64,000 nucleotides of DNA from Corallococcus caeni. GTDB lineage: Bacteria > Myxococcota > Myxococcia > Myxococcales > Myxococcaceae. The notes under the pieces are model-generated. The model was not told the DNA's origin, searched no databases, and saw only the letters and a program-made list of their open reading frames with translations. The stretch covers positions 62,001 to 126,000 of the forward strand of contig NZ_BTTW01000004.1 in the NCBI RefSeq assembly GCF_036245865.1. Reading direction: 5' to 3'. Shown piece after piece: positions 61,047-64,000 of the stretch. Both the position numbers and the translations under genes were made by a program. Positions within the stretch are counted from its first letter, which is position 1. The number at the start of each line of letters is the position of its first letter.

Positions 61047-61075
61047 TTGAACAGCTACGGTTTCCACGGTAGGAG
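61047..61075 (+). promoter_or_regulatory. Possible promoter before tRNA-His
   Basis: TTGAAC, 17 bp, TAGGAG, 36 bp upstream of the tRNA-His gene. It shares the TAGGAG -10 with the candidate rplM promoter. Confidence 0.4.
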
Positions 61076-61110
61076 ACCGCCGCTTTCAAAGCCGTGACGT
61101 GTGAAGTGAC

Positions 61111-61185
61111 GGCGAATGTAGCTCAACTGGTTAGAGCGCCGGACTGTGACTCCGGAGGTTGCCGGTTCGATCCCGGTCATTCGCC
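61111..61185 (+). tRNA. tRNA-His (GTG)
   Basis: 75 nt counting the genomically encoded G at position -1 (61111) opposite C73 (61185), the tRNA-His identity pair. Acceptor GCGAATG/CATTCGC, anticodon stem CCGGA/TCCGG, anticodon GTG at 61146-61148. No encoded CCA. Confidence 0.95.
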
Positions 61186-61206
61186 CTTCTTCTCTCGCTT
61201 CGCCCC

Positions 61207-61280
61207 GCGCCTATAGCTCAACTGGATAGAGCATCGGCCTTCGAAGCCGAGGGTTGGGGGTTCAAGTCCCTCTGGGCGCA
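61207..61280 (+). tRNA. tRNA-Arg (TCG)
   Basis: A 74-nt cloverleaf with acceptor GCGCCTA/TGGGCGC, anticodon stem TCGGC/GCCGA and anticodon TCG at 61241-61243. Discriminator A; no encoded CCA. Confidence 0.93.
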
Positions 61281-61319
61281 CTCCCTTTCCCAGCCCCGTC
61301 CCGCCTGGAAGACGAAACG

Positions 61320-61345
61320 CCCGCGTCCCCCTATGGGAACGCGGG
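61320..61345. terminator. Bidirectional hairpin between tRNA-Arg and the Bet/RecT gene
   Basis: An 11-bp stem (61320-61330 with 61335-61345, one G-U) and a 4-nt loop. TGTTGTTCATTTC follows on the plus side and CGTTTCGTC on the minus side, so it could end both the tRNA transcript and the convergent bet gene. Confidence 0.65.
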
Positions 61346-61374
61346 TGTTGTTCATTTCAGCGAACGACGGCGGC

Positions 61375-62475
61375 TCAGGCCTCCGGGTTCGTCCCGGCGC
61401 CGTCCTTGGACGACGGCACGCGGCAGCGCAGCTCCGTCTCCGCCTCCAGCGCGGTGAGGTTCTCGCGCATGGCCTTCGCCCAACGGGCGCGCGGCTGCTC
61501 CATCAGCTTCTCGTGCGCCAGGTCGATGGTCTCGCTCAGCTCGTCGTCGGACAGCTCCGACGTCGTCTTGCCCTTGTACGGACCGAACGCCACCACCACC
61601 GCGCTCGCCTTGGGACGCTCGGGCGTCTGGGCCACGGGCACCGCCGCGACCGTCGTGACCGGCGCCAGCGGCACGTCCACGTCGAGCCTCGGCTCCTCCT
61701 TCTCCGGAGTCCTGGCCGTCTCCAGCGCCTTGGGGGCCTCCGCGGGGGCGGGGGCCGGGGCCAGGGTGGGGAAGGACGCCTTCACCGGGCCGGGCTTCGA
61801 GCCCAGCACCTCGTAGGAACCGGACGCGGGGGCCGGCTCGTCGTGGGGGGCATGCGCGTCGTACTCCTCCGCCGGCATCTCCTCGCGCACGTACAGTCCG
61901 CCGAAGGCCTCCGGGTACGCCTTGCGCAGCGCCGCCACGCGGGCGCACTTCTCGATCATCGTCGTGGGAATCTTGGCCCACAGCGGCGTCTGCTGGACGT
62001 AGCCGGAGAAGTCCAGCCACACGACGACCGGCAGCTTCCCCTCGCGCACCACGCGCGACCAGGCACCCACCAGGGCGCCCTTGCGCTTGGCCGGGTTGAA
62101 GCGGTGCACCACCTCGCCCTTGCCCTGGTCCACGACGATCTCATCCTCGGCGAACACCGCGCTCGCCTGGATGCCCTTGAAGTCCGGGAAGCGCTCCGCG
62201 CGGGCGAGCATTCCGGCCTCGGAGGGCTGGAACTCGTACTTCGTCACCCAGTTGGGCCGCTCGCGGTTGCCGATGTTCTGGCGGCGCGCCACGCAGAACG
62301 CTTCCTTGAGGAGCGGATCCAACCCGCTGCGCTTGCACTGCTCGATGAAGAGGGCGAACTCGTCCTCGCTGATTCCCCGGGGGCAGATGGTCCGCTTCAC
62401 CAGGTCCACCCGCTCCCGGTTCCAGGCCGCGCCCTGCGGCGACGTCGTTCCATCCGCCTTCACATTCGCATCCAT
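61375..62475 (-). CDS. bet: Phage-type single-strand annealing protein Bet/RecT
   Basis: 366 residues from the ATG at 62475. The region about 25-205 has the Bet/RecT pattern: CPRGISEDEFALFIEQCKRSGLDPLLKEAF, then FQPSEAGMLARAERFPDFKGIQASAVFA, VVREGKLPVVVWLDFSGYVQQTPLW and MIEKCARVAALRKAYPEAFGGLYV. The remaining C-terminal half is a variable Glu/Pro/Ala-rich tail with a charged end. It anneals single strands in phage recombination systems, usually beside an exonuclease, yet no exonuclease or other phage gene is next to it; it lies alone between tRNA genes. Its base composition is like its neighbours. Confidence 0.87.
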   Translation of the reverse strand: MDANVKADGTTSPQGAAWNRERVDLVKRTICPRGISEDEFALFIEQCKRSGLDPLLKEAFCVARRQNIGNRERPNWVTKYEFQPSEAGMLARAERFPDFKGIQASAVFAEDEIVVDQGKGEVVHRFNPAKRKGALVGAWSRVVREGKLPVVVWLDFSGYVQQTPLWAKIPTTMIEKCARVAALRKAYPEAFGGLYVREEMPAEEYDAHAPHDEPAPASGSYEVLGSKPGPVKASFPTLAPAPAPAEAPKALETARTPEKEEPRLDVDVPLAPVTTVAAVPVAQTPERPKASAVVVAFGPYKGKTTSELSDDELSETIDLAHEKLMEQPRARWAKAMRENLTALEAETELRCRVPSSKDGAGTNPEA

Positions 62476-62732
62476 CACTGTGTCTCCAGCACCGCTCGAA
62501 AAGGACGGACGACCCTCGCCCGACCACATGGTTGCCCGGGGACACGGCGCACGACCCGTGAGGCAGGGGCCTGGAGGGGACCCTGCTACAGACCTGCAGC
62601 GCGAACCGGGGCGTGGATCAACATGCGAGCCGGGCGGACCCTTCGCATCGGTTCCTCGGGCCCTGGCAGGACGGCCGCACGCCGGGCGTCCGCTCACGCG
62701 GCCGGGAATGGAAGAGGGGATGCAAAAACGTT

Positions 62733-62761
62733 TTGACAGAGCGGGCGGCGACCGGTATTCA
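62733..62761 (+). promoter_or_regulatory. Sigma-70-type promoter of tRNA-Lys
   Basis: TTGACA at 62733, exactly 17 bp, TATTCA at 62756. The predicted start is near 62768, 42 bp before the tRNA-Lys gene. This is the best housekeeping-type promoter in the window. The rest of 62476-62809 holds the bet upstream region, where I see no clear promoter. Confidence 0.75.
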
Positions 62762-62809
62762 CCGCGCCACCTCGGACGTCGCGCAGCCAACGCGGCCGAA
62801 CGCAAAGCC

Positions 62810-62882
62810 GGGAGCGTAGCTCAATTGGCAGAGCAATGGACTCTTAATCCATAGGTTGTGGGTTCGATTCCCTCCGCTCTCA
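62810..62882 (+). tRNA. tRNA-Lys (CTT)
   Basis: A 73-nt cloverleaf with acceptor GGGAGCG/CGCTCTC, anticodon stem ATGGA/TCCAT and loop CTCTTAA (anticodon CTT), T-arm GTTCGATTC. Discriminator A; no encoded CCA. Confidence 0.95.
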
Positions 62883-62886
62883 CTCG

Positions 62887-62918
62887 CAGGGCCCCTTCTG
62901 GAAACGGAAGGGGCCCTG
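62887..62918 (+). terminator. Intrinsic terminator after tRNA-Lys
   Basis: A perfect 12-bp stem (CAGGGCCCCTTC/GAAGGGGCCCTG) with an 8-nt loop, then TGTCTTTT. It separates tRNA-Lys from the tRNA-Leu and tig unit. Confidence 0.9.
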
Positions 62919-63014
62919 TGTCTTTTCCGGCATCCCGTGGCCTTGGCGCCCGGGCCGGAAAGCCCCTGTCGTCCACGGACGTTTCGGGATAGGACGGCGG
63001 TCGCGCGACGCGTC

Positions 63015-63096
63015 GGGCGGGTGGCGAAACTGGTAGACGCGCCAGACTTAGGATCTGGTACCGCAAGGTGTGAGGGTTCGAGTCCCTCCTCGCCCA
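63015..63096 (+). tRNA. tRNA-Leu (TAG)
   Basis: An 82-nt class II tRNA with acceptor GGGCGGG/CTCGCCC, anticodon stem CCAGA/TCTGG and loop CTTAGGA (anticodon TAG), a variable arm in TACCGCAAGGTGTG and T-arm GTTCGAGTC. Discriminator A; no encoded CCA. Confidence 0.95.
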
Positions 63097-63200
63097 TTTC
63101 GCGTTGACCCGTTCGTGCCTATCCCCTAAAGCCGCACGTCCCACTTTCCGGTTGCCGCCCCGGGACGCGAAGGCCCGTGGAGGCGGCGAGCGAGGCCCGC

Positions 63201-64000
63201 ATGAAGGTCCAGGTCGAAGAGCTCTCTCCCATCGAGAAGAAGCTCTCCATCGAGGTCGACAACGCCCGCGTTGCTGAGGAGCTCAACCGCGCGTACGCCG
63301 CGCTCAGCGGTCAGGTGCGCCTGCCCGGCTTCCGTCAGGGCAAGGTTCCCCGCCGCATCCTCGAGCAGAAGTACCGCGAGCAGGTGGAGGACGACGTCAT
63401 CCAGCGCGTCGTGCAGAAGGCCTACCTGGACGCCGTGCGCGAGCACAAGGTGGAGGCCGTCGCCTCCCCCCAGGTGACCAACTCCGGCCTCAAGCCCGGC
63501 GCCCCCTTCAGCTTCGAGGCGCGCGTGGAGGTGAAGCCGAAGGTGGAGGCCAAGGACTTCGAAGGCCTGTCCCTCACGAAGGTGGACACCGCCGTCGCCG
63601 ACGACGCGGTGAACCAGCAGATCGAGCAGATGCGCCAGAACCTGGGCCGCATCGAGCCCGTCACCGACCGCGACGCCGCGGCCCAGGGCGACCAGGTCAC
63701 CATCGACTTCGAGGCGAAGGTGGACGGCAATGCGTTCCCCGGCAGCAAGGCGGACGGCATTGGCGTGCGCGTGCAGGACGGCGACCTCATCCAGGGCAAC
63801 ATCCCGCAGCTGGCGGGCGTGAAGGTCGGCGAGACGAAGGACGTCGAGTACACCTTCTCCCAGGACTACCAGGCTGAAGAGGTCCGCGGGAAGACGGCCG
63901 TCTTCCACATCACCGTCAAGGAGCTGAAGAAGCCGGTGGTGCCGGAGCTCAACGACGACTTCGCCAAGGAGACGGGCGTCGCGCAGACGGTGGACGAGCT
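63201..64000 (+). CDS. tig: Trigger factor (3' end outside window)
   Basis: 266 codons are in the window from the ATG at 63201. The ribosome-binding N-domain carries [20 protein letters not shown] (signature GFRxGxxP), and the PPIase domain begins near residue 160 ([23 protein letters not shown]). It is the ribosome-associated chaperone of nascent chains. tRNA-Leu lies about 105 bp upstream; the expected clpP and clpX neighbours would be outside the window. Confidence 0.95.
   Translation, partial: MKVQVEELSPIEKKLSIEVDNARVAEELNRAYAALSGQVRLPGFRQGKVPRRILEQKYREQVEDDVIQRVVQKAYLDAVREHKVEAVASPQVTNSGLKPGAPFSFEARVEVKPKVEAKDFEGLSLTKVDTAVADDAVNQQIEQMRQNLGRIEPVTDRDAAAQGDQVTIDFEAKVDGNAFPGSKADGIGVRVQDGDLIQGNIPQLAGVKVGETKDVEYTFSQDYQAEEVRGKTAVFHITVKELKKPVVPELNDDFAKETGVAQTVDE

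Noticed and set aside
61280-62810. Prophage around the bet gene
   Set aside because: No integrase, exonuclease, structural gene or flanking direct repeat of a tRNA 3' end was found; only one phage-type gene is present.

Overview
This window looks like chromosomal core sequence of a high-GC deltaproteobacterium of the Myxococcales (Myxococcus/Corallococcus-like). The evidence is the very strong third-position GC bias with long antisense shadow frames, many lipoproteins and TPR proteins, FHA-DUF4388 and zinc-ribbon/GYF architectures typical of myxobacteria, a PilT paralogue, and a near-perfect sigma-54 promoter in an intergenic region. The taxon is inferred from gene content, not from a marker gene search.

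Layout. 1-4027 (minus): N-terminal part of a giant zinc-ribbon, proline-repeat, GYF, transmembrane and TPR protein, cut by the window edge. 4255-7320: three-gene cassette (flavin amine oxidase, GT2 glycosyltransferase, NodB deacetylase) for a surface glycan or glycolipid. 7321-10660: DUF2252 protein, then an overlapping acyltransferase/epimerase pair. 10661-11018: an intergenic region that appears to encode a sigma-54-driven small RNA, with two operator palindromes, a -24/-12 promoter, two hairpins and a strong intrinsic terminator. 11531-15683: a 1251-residue bitopic TPR protein and a small membrane protein. 15680-18808 (minus): radC, a DUF3006-like gene and recQ. 18983-22225: cNMP-binding protein, trxB, a PLP enzyme and moaC. 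22229-25629 (minus): Nudix, SirB1-like, small unknown and a secreted permuted papain-fold hydrolase. 25833-30297: DUF2795 protein, lipoprotein, CoA-binding protein, secreted subtilase, patatin. 30397-35955: methionine module of an ArsR-methyltransferase fusion, metH and a core-MetE-like protein. 35984-43981: DUF2934, mutY, a PD-(D/E)XK nuclease-like protein, tcdA, tatD, a beta-propeller lipoprotein, a small basic protein and a DHH phosphoesterase. 43992-50350: maf, a TPR-zincin lipoprotein, an RlmI-type methyltransferase, a protein with 17 cysteines at exact period 3, a lipoprotein and a Rep/PcrA helicase. 50520-60760: rplM-rpsI, a pilT paralogue, recX, bamD, TPR and FHA proteins, selD, an amidase, rph and rdgB. 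60832-63096: six tRNA genes interrupted by a lone phage-type Bet/RecT gene. 63201-end: trigger factor.

The best candidates for something undescribed are the sigma-54 small RNA locus (10700-11002), the period-3 cysteine-array protein (47165-47668), the zinc-ribbon/GYF/TPR protein (1-4027), and the solitary Bet/RecT gene lodged between tRNA genes.
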